This document shows positions 27,084 through 36,382 of a stretch of 64,000 bases of DNA, piece by piece. Location: contig NZ_CP071867.1 of NCBI RefSeq assembly GCF_028751545.1, positions 124,001-188,000 on the forward strand, written 5' to 3'. The notes beneath the pieces were generated by a model. That model ran no database searches. It worked only from the letters and a program-made list of their open reading frames with translations, and was not told the DNA's origin. The translations under genes were made by a program, and so were the position numbers. Positions within the stretch are counted from its first letter, which is position 1, and every line of letters begins with the position of its first letter. This DNA is from Gilliamella sp. B3022. Its GTDB lineage: Bacteria; Pseudomonadota; Gammaproteobacteria; Enterobacterales; Orbaceae.

Positions 27084-27771
27084 ATGGGTGAGGCATTGTA
27101 AATTGTTTGGCGTCATCTTTAATGCTATCCGTTACTATTTTGATGATAGCATTCATATCATCTGGGTTATTTTCTAATTTTTTTTCATCTAATCTATTAG
27201 GATTCTGAATATCAAATTCTTTAAAACTCAGATAAATCGCTTCAAAAAAATCTTTTGGAACGTCCCCTTCTTTTAGTTGGCTGATATTATTCATTATCCT
27301 TTCAAGAAAGTTTTGAAGATAACTGTCAGTAGTGACGCAATTTTCTAACGACGGAAATTTGTTGTCTTTTATACCTAAACAAATTAAGTCTAATTCACTT
27401 CCCTTAATAATACTCTGCATATCATCTTTATTTTTCAATTTGATAACAACAAATTCAGATGGATCCTCATCACTTGCAATAATATATGGGTTACCATTTA
27501 AATCCGTTTTAACATCTGATGCTTCTGCTATGATATTAACTAACTTCTGATCGTATGTTTTTTCGTAGTTAATCAGGTCATTACTGAATTCTTCATTTAA
27601 AGCTGATACAGATACAGTTGGTATTTTTTCACCAATAATTGATTCACCGTCTGTTTTAAAAACAGCAATATCTTCATTTATAAGCAACTCAGTTAATCTT
27701 TTTGCATTATCATTGGCAAAAGCATTGAAACTCATTAGAGTGAATATTGAGATAGCAATTAAATTTTTCAT
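27082..27771 (-). CDS. Secreted protein with OB-fold tRNA_anti-like domain
   Basis: 229 residues. Signal peptide MKNLIAISIFTLMSFNAFA (cleavage near 19). Residues about 63-148 (ALNEEFSNDLINYEKTYDQK ... IKGSELDLICLGI ... LENC) match the 'tRNA_anti-like' OB-fold family found in secreted proteins, with a core 'Y-x-x-x-hydrophobic-x-G-x-V' replaced by YDQKLVNIIAEASDV. The C-terminal 80 residues are charged and helical. Function unknown. It stands alone, and its stop overlaps the opposite-strand terminator. Confidence 0.7.
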   Translation of the reverse strand: MKNLIAISIFTLMSFNAFANDNAKRLTELLINEDIAVFKTDGESIIGEKIPTVSVSALNEEFSNDLINYEKTYDQKLVNIIAEASDVKTDLNGNPYIIASDEDPSEFVVIKLKNKDDMQSIIKGSELDLICLGIKDNKFPSLENCVTTDSYLQNFLERIMNNISQLKEGDVPKDFFEAIYLSFKEFDIQNPNRLDEKKLENNPDDMNAIIKIVTDSIKDDAKQFTMPHP

Positions 27772-27881
27772 TCCTTACTTCCATTTATTATCGAACCAAA
27801 ACAGATGAAAAAATAATTAAATTTTTTCATACCTTAAATCTTATTTTTTGTAATAGTATTTTATTTAGATGCGTTGAGCAA

Positions 27882-27901
27882 TAAAAAACCGCCAAAGCGG
27901 T
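27882..27901 (-). terminator. Orphan minus-strand terminator
   Basis: On the minus strand ACCGC, loop TTTG, GCGGT, then a T-run (27887-27882). Upstream on that strand lies only the 500-base gap before asnA, so an unannotated short leftward transcript is implied. Confidence 0.65.
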
Positions 27902-28171
27902 GAGATGAATTAATTATGAGTCCATCTGAACAGACACACTTCGGCTAAATTATGCAATTAAAACATCATTTAATCGTTCATTAACTATCAAACAATTTTT
28001 AATAGTGTTACTTCTCATTGTTAGTGAAATAACCCTGTATTAACGATCTTTATTGCTTCCACTATTGATATTTTGGGTGGCATTCTTATGTAACTTTGTT
28101 AAGAAATTTTTTATATGCAAACTAATACACAAGTCTGTTATGCTAAATTTATTAGTTAATATTAAAAGTAA

Positions 28172-28213
28172 ACGGTTATACTGGATCTACAGTATATTTT
28201 CCTTTATAACCGT
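28172..28213. repeat. Nested inverted repeats upstream of asnA
   Basis: Outer arms ACGGTTATA (28172-28180) and TATAACCGT (28205-28213) are perfect. An inner pair TATACTG (28177-28183) and CAGTATA (28190-28196) overlaps the left outer arm, so the two foldings exclude each other. Could be a regulator site or a switchable hairpin. Confidence 0.6.
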
Positions 28214-28426
28214 AAAGTTAATTAAAATTATTTATTGATTTTTTACTGAAACGTAAGGTTAACCTGAAAGTTATTTAACAAAATAAACTATCTATCATCG
28301 ATTAATTAAAAACCATAATTGGTTGAGCAATATTGCTGTTATTTGCATTTAGCTTATTGTACCTTGCAAATTTTTATTTTCTAGTTTACTTTACCTATAC
28401 AAATTATAAATAATTAGAGACTAAAC

Positions 28427-29419
28427 ATGCAGATATCATTTAAAGAACAACAACAAAGAATCAGCTTTGTTAAACAATTTTTTGCCGAGAAGTTGGCTGA
28501 AAACTTATCATTAATTGAAGTACAAGCCCCCCTACTAAGTAAAGTTGGTGATGGTGTACAAGATAACCTATCTGGCACTGAAAATGCAGTGCAAGTTAGG
28601 GTAAAAACAATCAACAATACCCAATTTGAAGTGGTACATTCACTCGCTAAATGGAAACGTAAAATTTTAAGTTATCATCATTTTACCATAGGAGAAGGCT
28701 TATATGCTAATATGAAAGCACTACGTCCTGATGAAGATTGTCTTTCACCTATTCATTCCGTTTATGTAGATCAGTGGGATTGGGAGAAAGTAATCCGACC
28801 AGAAGATCGTACTTTAACCTATTTAAAACAGACTGTTGAAAAAATTTATTCGGCTATTAAAGCGACCGAAAAAGCAGTATCGGAAAAATATCATCTCTCC
28901 CGATTTTTACCTGAATCAATAACGTTTATGGACAGTGAGCAACTTTTAAAACGTTATCCAAATTTATCACCTAAAGAGCGTGAAAACTCCATAACTAAAG
29001 AGCTTGGTGCCGTGTTCTTAATTGGTATTGGAGGTAAATTATCAAATAACGAAAAACATGATGTGCGCGCACCGGATTATGATGATTGGAGTACGGATAA
29101 TGAAATGGGTTCTAAAGGATTAAATGGTGATATTTTAGTTTGGAATCCAGTTTTGAATAGTGCATTTGAAATTTCATCTATGGGTATTCGTGTCGATTCA
29201 GAAACATTAAAACGTCAATTGAAAATCACTGGTGACGAGAATCGTTTGCAATTTGCTTGGCACCAAGCCTTAGTCAATGGCGAACTATTACAAACCATTG
29301 GTGGCGGAATTGGTCAATCTCGTCTAGTTATGTTGCTTTTACAACAAAAACATATCGGTCAAGTGCAAGCGAGCGTTTGGGATGAATCAACCAAACAAAA
29401 TTATACAGAACTTCTTTAG
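28427..29419 (+). CDS. asnA: Aspartate--ammonia ligase (asparagine synthetase A)
   Basis: 330 residues, the E. coli AsnA length. Class II aaRS-like fold: [57 protein letters not shown], and the C-terminal [15 protein letters not shown] (motif 3). Uses ATP and ammonia to amidate aspartate. The usual regulator gene asnC is not beside it. Ends in a perfect hairpin shared with convergent tenA. Confidence 0.97.
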   Translation: MQISFKEQQQRISFVKQFFAEKLAENLSLIEVQAPLLSKVGDGVQDNLSGTENAVQVRVKTINNTQFEVVHSLAKWKRKILSYHHFTIGEGLYANMKALRPDEDCLSPIHSVYVDQWDWEKVIRPEDRTLTYLKQTVEKIYSAIKATEKAVSEKYHLSRFLPESITFMDSEQLLKRYPNLSPKERENSITKELGAVFLIGIGGKLSNNEKHDVRAPDYDDWSTDNEMGSKGLNGDILVWNPVLNSAFEISSMGIRVDSETLKRQLKITGDENRLQFAWHQALVNGELLQTIGGGIGQSRLVMLLLQQKHIGQVQASVWDESTKQNYTELL

Positions 29420-29430
29420 TTTGCAATCAA

Positions 29431-29458
29431 CATACTTTACCTTAAATGGTAAAGTATG
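29431..29458. terminator. Hairpin between convergent asnA and tenA
   Basis: CATACTTTACC and GGTAAAGTATG form an 11-base perfect stem with a six-base loop. T-tracts are weak on both sides, so termination efficiency is uncertain. Confidence 0.5.
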
Positions 29459-29465
29459 CTTATTA

Positions 29466-30128
29466 CTAAAAGCTCTTATCCAACCCCATTTGCCAAAAAT
29501 CAGCTTCAAGTTGAGTAGCATGTTTAAATAGTGTCTTTAACTGTTCTAAGCGGTTTGTATCTATATTTAATAAGCGCTGATCAATCCAAGCAATTTCATT
29601 TTGCATTGCTTGTTGAAACTCCTTAGTAACATACATTTTGATCCAACTGGAATATGGATTATTTTTCGCATTATACCAATGTTGTTTTTTTAACCAATTG
29701 GCAATCATGCCATAACCGATTAAACAAGGAGCCAATACAATGTGTAAGTCTAAAATATCACCTTTTAATCCAACATCAAGCACATACTGTGTATATGCCA
29801 TATTTGCTCTGGCTTCTGTTAACGTGTTGAGTTCATTTTCAGTTATTCGCCATCTTTTACAATATTCGATATGAAAATCAAGTTCAACTTCAACGATGGT
29901 TTTTAAACTATTTAAAGATTGCTTCATTTCAGCAAGATCATGACTTTTATACACAGCAAGTCCCCAAGCTCTAGAAAAATTGAATAAAAATAGATAGTCC
30001 TGTTTTAAATAATGTTGAAAACAAGTGATATCTAATGTTCCTTTGCCTAATCGTTGGATAAACTCATGTTGAATATAATGATCCCAATCGGCTTGACATG
30101 ATTTAATAAGTGAGTAAAACGATGACAT
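29466..30128 (-). CDS. tenA: TenA-family aminopyrimidine aminohydrolase (thiaminase II)
   Basis: 220 residues, all-helical TenA fold. Family landmarks are FIQRLGKGTLDITCFQHYLKQDYLFL near the start, FNFSRAWGLAVYKS, a cysteine in LAPCLIGYG, and YSSWIKMYVTKEFQ. TenA salvages degraded thiamine by freeing the hydroxymethylpyrimidine moiety. It is preceded by a partly preserved TPP riboswitch, which supports the thiamine role. It is a single gene with no other thi genes around. Confidence 0.92.
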   Translation of the reverse strand: MSSFYSLIKSCQADWDHYIQHEFIQRLGKGTLDITCFQHYLKQDYLFLFNFSRAWGLAVYKSHDLAEMKQSLNSLKTIVEVELDFHIEYCKRWRITENELNTLTEARANMAYTQYVLDVGLKGDILDLHIVLAPCLIGYGMIANWLKKQHWYNAKNNPYSSWIKMYVTKEFQQAMQNEIAWIDQRLLNIDTNRLEQLKTLFKHATQLEADFWQMGLDKSF

Positions 30129-30196
30129 AACAGCTCCTTTCTAACAACTCAGTTACTAACGAGTAAAACAGACTTGCACAAAAAGCGTCTTTTAAA

Positions 30197-30256
30197 CTCC
30201 CTTAGTCGGTATTAATCAAATCAGGTGCTACGGATAGAGTTTCGGACTATAGCACC
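30197..30256 (-). promoter_or_regulatory. Eroded TPP riboswitch (thi box) upstream of tenA
   Basis: On the minus strand the 3' half is well kept: TATCCGTAGCACCTGAT, then TTAATACC and CTAAGGGAG, as in the E. coli thiM element. The 5' half is reduced. GGTGCTA can pair with TAGCACC, but the pyrimidine-sensing CTGAGA reads CCGAAA, helix P3 is nearly absent, and I find no 5' partner for CTAAGGGAG. Ligand control may be lost or altered. Confidence 0.65.
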
Positions 30257-30467
30257 ATAGATAAATAAAACATTCGGAATAATGAGAAACGTTTACATGA
30301 GTAATAATTTATTAAGAAATTTTACTCTTTATTTGTTCTTCTATTTTTTGACTAAAAAATGAATCTTTATTTTTATCATTGCCGTTCAGCAGGTTTATTA
30401 GAAATCTTTGCAGAGTTAACTTATTGCACTTATTCTATTAACGTCTATATCGATTATTTGAATCAAT
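30257..30467. other. Spacer between DUF1161 gene and tenA leader
   Basis: AT-rich, no gene seen; likely carries the tenA promoter on the minus strand. Confidence 0.4.
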
Positions 30468-30824
30468 TTAAGGTTCCTGATTTTTGATAGTTGGTGGGGG
30501 GGCAGCTTCTTGTTGAGCTGAGGTATCAGATTGAGTATTTTGGTCTTGTGTAGTTGGTGTTTGTTCGATTGATTCAGTCGTTAAGGAGATATCTTCAAAA
30601 CGCACATAGACAATTTTTTGTTGACCACCATCACAAGATCCAACAATTTTACCTTCATTTTGTTGATCTGCTTGATCTACTGGTATAAGTTTTAATTGAA
30701 ATTTAGAAGGAGCAACACCATTATTTTTTATTTTTTCTGCTATATTGGCACTAATGTTCTCACAATTAGATGCTATAGACATCGCGGGTAAACCTAATGA
30801 AAGAACCAAAACTAACTTTTTCAT
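30468..30824 (-). CDS. DUF1161 periplasmic protein
   Basis: 118 residues. Signal peptide MKKLVLVLSLGLPAMSIAS (cleavage near 19). The DUF1161 core follows: NCENISANIAEKIKNNGV, FQLKLIPVD, GKIVGSCDGGQQKIVYVRF, with two conserved cysteines that may form a disulfide. The C-terminal 35 residues are Gln/Thr/Pro-rich and disordered, longer than usual for the family. Role unknown. Good site (AAAGGAAATG). Confidence 0.85.
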   Translation of the reverse strand: MKKLVLVLSLGLPAMSIASNCENISANIAEKIKNNGVAPSKFQLKLIPVDQADQQNEGKIVGSCDGGQQKIVYVRFEDISLTTESIEQTPTTQDQNTQSDTSAQQEAAPPPTIKNQEP

Positions 30825-30951
30825 TTCCTTTCCTTTAAATATACAACTACTAATATTATAAAATTATTGGTGAATCTGTCTATTTGTGTTAAACATAATT
30901 GTTTATAAAAGCAAATAAAGATAAGCCTAATATAAAAAAATGAAATAGCGT

Positions 30952-31176
30952 TTACAAGTGTTGAATTTCCAATAATTTCAATCTATTCACAATCCAAGAA
31001 CGAATATCGTTTAACTCATCTTCCGATAAATTATTCACAAAATCCCTTTTTTCGTGCAATTTTTTACGATCATCTTGAGTTAATACTACGCCTTTTAAAT
31101 TTAACAATACCTCTTTACGATATACGGAGTAGATGAATTCTCTAATCAGGTCATCTGAAAAATTTATCTCAGTCAT
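30952..31176 (-). CDS. Small uncharacterised protein, 74 residues
   Basis: Start set at ATG 31176 because AAAGGA lies 9 bases upstream; an ATG three codons earlier touches the Shine-Dalgarno. Charged, mostly helical (LTQDDRKKLHEKRDFVNNLSED), no signal or membrane segment. I do not recognise a family. The clear ribosome site and amphipathic pattern favour a real gene. Confidence 0.55.
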   Translation of the reverse strand: MTEINFSDDLIREFIYSVYRKEVLLNLKGVVLTQDDRKKLHEKRDFVNNLSEDELNDIRSWIVNRLKLLEIQHL

Positions 31177-31885
31177 AATATTCATTCCTTTTGTCTTGTC
31201 ATTACCTACTTAACAACGATTCGCTTAAATTAGCCAGTCTTTAAGGTTAATATCATCAACTTCTTCGAATAACAAGTTCCATCAATCCTAAAATTTAAAT
31301 CCTTATCAAAGTATTATTAGCACTTTTACTATAATAGTATATTAAACTCTTTACAATGGACAAATATTAATCATTAATAAAATTTTTTTAATGATATATC
31401 CCCAAAATTATTCACTATACTATTTGATAAGTATTTAACAAACCTGTTGATAACTCTTTATCATATTGATTTATAATATTATTTTTTAAAGGCCAAATAG
31501 TGACCACTTAAATTTTCAATTACATATCAGGTGAAAAAGCAAGTATTTTTTTCTTATTTTTTTTAAAGAGTCAATCTTTTTATCCTAAAAATTGCAATAA
31601 AAAAGCAACAACCACATATTAATATTGATTGTTGATTATAATTATTCTTATTCAAAGTGGTGAAAAATACCATAAAGGCAACAAGAATTCTCAATAGTTA
31701 ATATTTAAATTAATCAATCCATATCTTTATTGTAATACTTAAATTTGTAGTAAACAGTTAATTGCAACGATTTAATTATTTTTCACTTACTGGGATTGAT
31801 ATGATAAACCTTTTAATTCACGAAAAAAGCAACAAATAAGCGACAATCAATACAAATATTGATTGTCATATTACCTCACCAGAAT
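31177..31885. other. AT-rich gap with two related hairpins
   Basis: No coding frame stands out. Minus-strand hairpins sit at 31606-31634 (CAACAATCA/TGGTTGTTG, one wobble, followed by CTTTTTT) and at 31842-31867 (perfect 11-base stem GACAATCAATA/TATTGATTGTC). Both share GCAACAA beside an A-run and ATATTGATTGT, so one may be a copy of the other. The second lies just past the SemiSWEET stop. Confidence 0.5.
31599..31634 (-). terminator. Minus-strand terminator in the gap
   Basis: Stem of nine pairs (one wobble) directly followed by C and six T on the minus strand. It lies 250 bases past the SemiSWEET stop, so it may end that transcript or a short independent one. Confidence 0.55.
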
Positions 31886-32149
31886 TTATAACGCGGTTAA
31901 AAATGCAATAAAGCCAAATATTACACCAGGAGAATTAGCAATAGCAATTGGCCAATCTTTCTTTTCCCGTAATAATCCATAAAATACCCACAGTAAACAG
32001 TTGATCGCAGCAGCTAAGGGTTGCGTAGGATTAGATTTTAATCCATGAAGATTGTCAATAATTTGCGGGATATAAGAAATATACATACATAACGAAGCTG
32101 CCGTTGCGATAATACCTAAATAATGGAAAGCTTTTTCTGATAGTTTCAA
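31886..32149 (-). CDS. SemiSWEET-type sugar transporter
   Basis: 87 residues with three membrane helices, one MtN3/PQ-loop unit: MYISYIPQIIDNLHG carries the PQ motif and CLLWVFYGLLREKKDWPI the conserved W and Y-G. Start is TTG, supported by AGGGGAC just upstream. SemiSWEETs work as dimers to move sugars down gradients. Usual length 85-100. Single gene. Confidence 0.9.
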   Translation of the reverse strand: MKLSEKAFHYLGIIATAASLCMYISYIPQIIDNLHGLKSNPTQPLAAAINCLLWVFYGLLREKKDWPIAIANSPGVIFGFIAFLTAL

Positions 32150-32415
32150 AATTGTCCCCTTTTTAATTTTCTAAAGATTTTGAAATGATTATAGTCAGGT
32201 ATAGTATTGCCTGCAATTACACGATCTCGGTCAAAAGAGCTCATTATCGCTAAAACAAATTAACGGGATAATCAGATGAGATTGCATCATCTATAGAATA
32301 TTTTAATTATTCATTAAGTTATAAAATGCATTGTGTGGTTTATCGGTTTGTACGATCAAAACCACACAAATCAATTTATTTCAACGATTGGTGATAGTTG
32401 TTAAATTAACAATAA

Positions 32416-33672
32416 TTAGTTTAGTTTAGTTTGTTTCGTTTCATAACCTAAAAATACAATACTGATAATTGCTACTAAGATCGATAAACTAAAAAGCCCA
32501 AAAATCTGACTAATTGATACATTATTTGCCATTAATAAACCTACCATTAACGGACCTAAAATACCGCCGATACGACCAATTGATGCCGCTATTCCAGCAC
32601 CCGTCGCACGAATATTGGTTGTGTATTGTTCTGGCGTATAAGCGTACATCGCTCCCCATGCACCTAAATTAAAGAACGAAAGTAATGCACCAAAAACGAA
32701 TAACTGATGTGCAGATTCGGAAACGCCAAACAGATAAGCGCTTATTAATGTACCAAATAAATAGGTAACTAATACCCATTTGCGCCCGAAACGTTCAATC
32801 AGCCATGCAACGGTGAAATAACCAGGTAACTGAGCAAGAGTCATTAATAAAATATATTTAAAGCTTTTGACCATACCAAACCCTTTTATCATCATAACGC
32901 TTGGCAACCATAAAAACATGCCATAGTAAGAAAAGACTACGCAAAACCAAACAATCCATAGCATTAATGTTTGACGAAGAAATTTTGTAGATAACAATGA
33001 CCGCATTTTATTCAAAATGGAATCTTTTTTGGCATCAGAATTTAACTGTATATAGGTTGGTGAATCAGGTAAGTTAAATCGTAAATAAAGGGCATAAAAA
33101 GCAGGAGCAGCACAAATTATCATCGCTCCTCGCCAGCCAACGGTTGGAAGAGGAATAAGAAAATAAGCAATCAATGCCGCAAGTACCCAACCAATAGCCC
33201 AAAAACTTTCCAATAAAACAACTACCCTACCGCGTACTTCTGGTGCCACACTTTCACTTACCAGAGTGGATGCAACAGGCAATTCGCCACCTAATCCCAT
33301 ACCAATAAAAAATCGTAATATAAGTAAGCTACCAAGTCCCCATGCAAAGGCACTTAATCCACTGGCAATACTAAACATGAGTAAGGTGAACAAAAAGGCC
33401 GATTTTCGCCCTTTTTGATCAGCATAAATACCAAATACAAATGCCCCAACCGCCATGCCGATAGAGTTAACACTGCCGATCCAACCTAATTGAGCAGGGG
33501 AAAGCCCCCAATCTTGCTTTAACGCGGCTAAAATAAAAGATAATAACCCAATATCCATTGCATCAAACAGCCAACCTGTGCCAGCAACAAATAACAGTTT
33601 ATTAATCGATAATGATGATACTTTGAAATTTTCCATGATAATTAACAGATAAAATAATTTGAATTTGCTCAT
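32416..33672 (-). CDS. MFS transporter coupled to pdxR
   Basis: 418 residues, 12 membrane segments, metabolite:H+ symporter type. GWLFDAMDIGLLSFILAAL is the opening pattern of the NiaP/YceI-like group. The MFS signature is GIYADQKGRKSAFLF, and GMGLGGELPVASTLVSE with the acidic residue in helix 4 follows. Its ATG overlaps the pdxR stop (TGATG). An alternative start is the ATG at 33636. Coupling to a PdxR regulator suggests import of a B6 vitamer or related compound; that is inference. Confidence 0.85.
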   Translation of the reverse strand: MSKFKLFYLLIIMENFKVSSLSINKLLFVAGTGWLFDAMDIGLLSFILAALKQDWGLSPAQLGWIGSVNSIGMAVGAFVFGIYADQKGRKSAFLFTLLMFSIASGLSAFAWGLGSLLILRFFIGMGLGGELPVASTLVSESVAPEVRGRVVVLLESFWAIGWVLAALIAYFLIPLPTVGWRGAMIICAAPAFYALYLRFNLPDSPTYIQLNSDAKKDSILNKMRSLLSTKFLRQTLMLWIVWFCVVFSYYGMFLWLPSVMMIKGFGMVKSFKYILLMTLAQLPGYFTVAWLIERFGRKWVLVTYLFGTLISAYLFGVSESAHQLFVFGALLSFFNLGAWGAMYAYTPEQYTTNIRATGAGIAASIGRIGGILGPLMVGLLMANNVSISQIFGLFSLSILVAIISIVFLGYETKQTKLN

Positions 33673-35072
33673 CAAATCAAATTCTGAATAAAATGTCCAT
33701 AACTCAATCTGACTTTACCTAAGCTATCCCCAAAATCTGAACCTTGTGCAACTATCATACCTTGTGATAACAGTTGATTTAAAAACATTAATTCTTGAAC
33801 CGGATTTGTCACCGGTAAATTGGCATATAAATGAAATCCACCTAATGACACTTGATAAGTTATCTCACCATTGAATTTCGAGTTTAACCAATCTATTAAT
33901 TGCTCTGATCGGCATTTTAATTTATGGCGTAACAATTGTTGATGGGCTAGATAATGGTTTTGCAAATATTGTTCTGCCAATAACTGAGGTAAAATACTTA
34001 ATCCTGAATCTATATGTTGGCGGATTTTAGCTAGGTTTTCAATAACGGTTCTAGGAGCAATCATCCATCCAATTCGAATATTTCGACCGATATATTTAGA
34101 TAATGAGCCTAAATAAATGACCTGATCACTATTATCAAATTTTTTAATCGGCGAAATCGCTAAATTATTCTTAAAGGCTAAATTACTATAGGCATCATCT
34201 TCGACAATACCAATACATTGTGAACGACAAAAATCAAGTATTCTCTTTTTTCGTTTATCACTCATAACAAATCCCATTGGATTTTGAAATACAGGATTTA
34301 AAAACAACCATTTAACTTGATGTTGTTCGACTACTTTTGTTAAACTTTCAAGCACTATGCCTTGATGATCACATTCTATACCATATAATCGTAATCCGGC
34401 CGCTTGAAATAATGGTAAAGAATAAAAGTATGAAGGAGATTCTATGCCTATCGCATCTCCTGGTTTCAGTAAACCCTGCGTAATTAAAAATAATGATTGC
34501 TGAGTACCTGAAGTAATTAGGATCTCATCACGATTAACTTTCATAGCAAAACAGGTTTTCATGTAGTTTGCAATCTGTTCTTTGAGAGAAGGTAAACCCA
34601 ACTGCATCAAATCACTCTGTTTTTCGTGCATAATTAATTCTTGCGACGAAATGTTGGGTAAATGTAATTTAGGGATTAAATCTGTGGGTAAATCTCCATT
34701 AGCAAGATCATATATTTGATTTTTGCTGTTTCGTATTTTGTCAATTTTTTGCTGATACAGTGTTTGTTTGTTTTGATAAAAATGCCTAGGTAAACGCCAA
34801 TTAATTGTCGAGTAAACTTGTACCCCCCATTTCTGATTATTTATATAAGTACCGCTACCTCGTTTACGAATTAATACACCGTGTTCAGTTAAAAGGTTCA
34901 ACGCATGTACAATTGTTGAGCGATTAACCTGCAATTGTTTAGCCAGTTCTCGCTCCGAAAGTAATTTCTCACCAGAAATTAAAATCCCCTGTTCAATATA
35001 ATATTCAATGAGTTGAATAACTTTTTTGAATAATGGACCTTTAAAAGGTTCAAGTTTTTGTTTATGCCACAT
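33672..35072 (-). CDS. pdxR: MocR/GntR-type regulator PdxR
   Basis: 466 residues: an N-terminal GntR winged helix (ILISGEKLLSERELAKQLQVNRSTIVHAL, then LIRKRGSGTYI) fused to an aminotransferase-like domain. The PLP lysine is in YLGSLSKYIGRNIRIGWM, and the cofactor region is FLNPVFQNPMGFVM and GIVEDDAYSNL. Such regulators sense PLP and usually activate pdxST from the divergent promoter, as placed here. Codon use and length are normal. Confidence 0.92.
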   Translation of the reverse strand: MWHKQKLEPFKGPLFKKVIQLIEYYIEQGILISGEKLLSERELAKQLQVNRSTIVHALNLLTEHGVLIRKRGSGTYINNQKWGVQVYSTINWRLPRHFYQNKQTLYQQKIDKIRNSKNQIYDLANGDLPTDLIPKLHLPNISSQELIMHEKQSDLMQLGLPSLKEQIANYMKTCFAMKVNRDEILITSGTQQSLFLITQGLLKPGDAIGIESPSYFYSLPLFQAAGLRLYGIECDHQGIVLESLTKVVEQHQVKWLFLNPVFQNPMGFVMSDKRKKRILDFCRSQCIGIVEDDAYSNLAFKNNLAISPIKKFDNSDQVIYLGSLSKYIGRNIRIGWMIAPRTVIENLAKIRQHIDSGLSILPQLLAEQYLQNHYLAHQQLLRHKLKCRSEQLIDWLNSKFNGEITYQVSLGGFHLYANLPVTNPVQELMFLNQLLSQGMIVAQGSDFGDSLGKVRLSYGHFIQNLI

Positions 35073-35494
35073 ATTTTGCTCTTTTTGTATCGTGGTGATA
35101 AATTTAATTTTTTGAAACGATTATTAATTGTGTTTTTTCTACTGCCATTATGATTTTTATAAGGTTATTTTTTGACGATGTAAAATGCCTTTTCATATAA
35201 AAAAATTTTATTTCGAACAAAGAAACCGATAAGTTGGCTCAAGCGTATAATTCTTTTATTGATGATATAAACTTTGTTGCGATCTGCATTGCAAAACGAA
35301 ATTATCGTTTTGAGACAAAAGTTATTTAAGTAATGTTTAAAAATGCATTCCAACTGCCTGATTTAAACCGAACACAAAAATAAAATTGGATGGGTTAATT
35401 ATAGTCCAATTGGCCGTTTATTCCACTCTTATCTTTATGAATAATAAAAACCAACTCACAAACTTTATTATTCAGAACTTTACTAGGAGCAAAT
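35073..35494. promoter_or_regulatory. Divergent pdxR/pdxS control region
   Basis: An inverted repeat ATTGGA (35385-35390) / TCCAAT (35405-35410) lies 85-110 bases before pdxS and resembles PdxR-type targets. A perfect hairpin CAAAACGA-AATTA-TCGTTTTG (35292-35312) lies nearer the centre. A 62-codon minus frame at 35165 is not gene-like. Confidence 0.5.
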
Positions 35495-36382
35495 ATGAAT
35501 CAAGTGACAGGTACCCAAACGGTTAAACGTGGCATGGCTCGAATGCAAAAAGGAGGGGTAATTATGGATGTTGTTAATGCCGAACAAGCCAAAATTGCCG
35601 AGCAAGCAGGGGCTGTTGCTGTAATGGCTTTAGAACGAGTACCATCAGACATACGAGCATCTGGAGGTGTTGCCCGAATGGCGGATCCAACGATAGTAGA
35701 GCAGGTAATGAAGGCAGTGACGATTCCTGTCATGGCAAAAGCACGTATTGGGCATATTGTTGAAGCTAGGATGTTAGAATCATTAGGCGTCGATTATATT
35801 GATGAAAGTGAAGTATTAACCCCTGCCGATGAACAATATCATTTGCTTAAAAGCCATTTTTCCGTGCCATTTGTTTGTGGTTGTCGTGATTTAGGCGAAG
35901 CATTGCGCCGCATTGGTGAAGGAGCATCAATGTTACGAACCAAAGGCGAGCCCGGTACGGGTAATATTGTTGAAGCGGTGCGCCATATGCGTAAAGTTAA
36001 TGAGCAACTTCGAATAGTTATCAGTAAATCGAACGATGAATTGATGACTTTTGCTAAAGAAATTGGTGCACCCTTTGAGCTTGTCGAACAGATCAAACAA
36101 CTTGAGAAATTACCAGTTGTCAATTTTGCTGCTGGAGGCATAGCAACTCCTGCCGATGCAGCACTGATGATGCAACTAGGGGCTGATGGCGTATTTGTTG
36201 GTTCCGGTATTTTTAAATCACAAAATCCTGAAAAATTTGCTAAAGCAATTGTGCAAGCGACAACCTATTTTGATGATTACCCACGTTTGGTAGAATTATC
36301 AAAAGGCTTAGGTGAAGCAATGAAAGGAATAGACATCAGTAAACTTACCGAATCGGAACGTATGCAAGAACGAGGTTGGTAA
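35495..36382 (+). CDS. pdxS: Pyridoxal 5'-phosphate synthase, PdxS subunit
   Basis: 295 residues, near-invariant family: [102 protein letters not shown]. With PdxT it makes PLP from ribose 5-phosphate, glyceraldehyde 3-phosphate and glutamine. This route is less common than the DXP route in gammaproteobacteria. Site TAGGAG before ATG. Confidence 0.98.
   Translation: MNQVTGTQTVKRGMARMQKGGVIMDVVNAEQAKIAEQAGAVAVMALERVPSDIRASGGVARMADPTIVEQVMKAVTIPVMAKARIGHIVEARMLESLGVDYIDESEVLTPADEQYHLLKSHFSVPFVCGCRDLGEALRRIGEGASMLRTKGEPGTGNIVEAVRHMRKVNEQLRIVISKSNDELMTFAKEIGAPFELVEQIKQLEKLPVVNFAAGGIATPADAALMMQLGADGVFVGSGIFKSQNPEKFAKAIVQATTYFDDYPRLVELSKGLGEAMKGIDISKLTESERMQERGW

Larger units (their letters stand above)
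27772..28426. other. Intergenic region upstream of asnA with hairpins
   Basis: No credible protein gene. It holds a minus-strand terminator (27882-27901) with no annotated gene feeding it. It also holds a nested inverted repeat (28172-28213). A 61-codon hydrophobic plus frame at 28053 has no ribosome site and looks like chance. Confidence 0.5.

Noticed and set aside
28053-28238. 61-codon hydrophobic frame upstream of asnA
   Set aside because: No ribosome site, composition is just AT-rich DNA read as Phe/Ile/Leu/Lys, and it crosses the nested inverted repeats.
35165-35353. 62-codon frame between pdxR and pdxS
   Set aside because: Lies in the control region, lacks a ribosome site, overlaps the palindrome; looks random.
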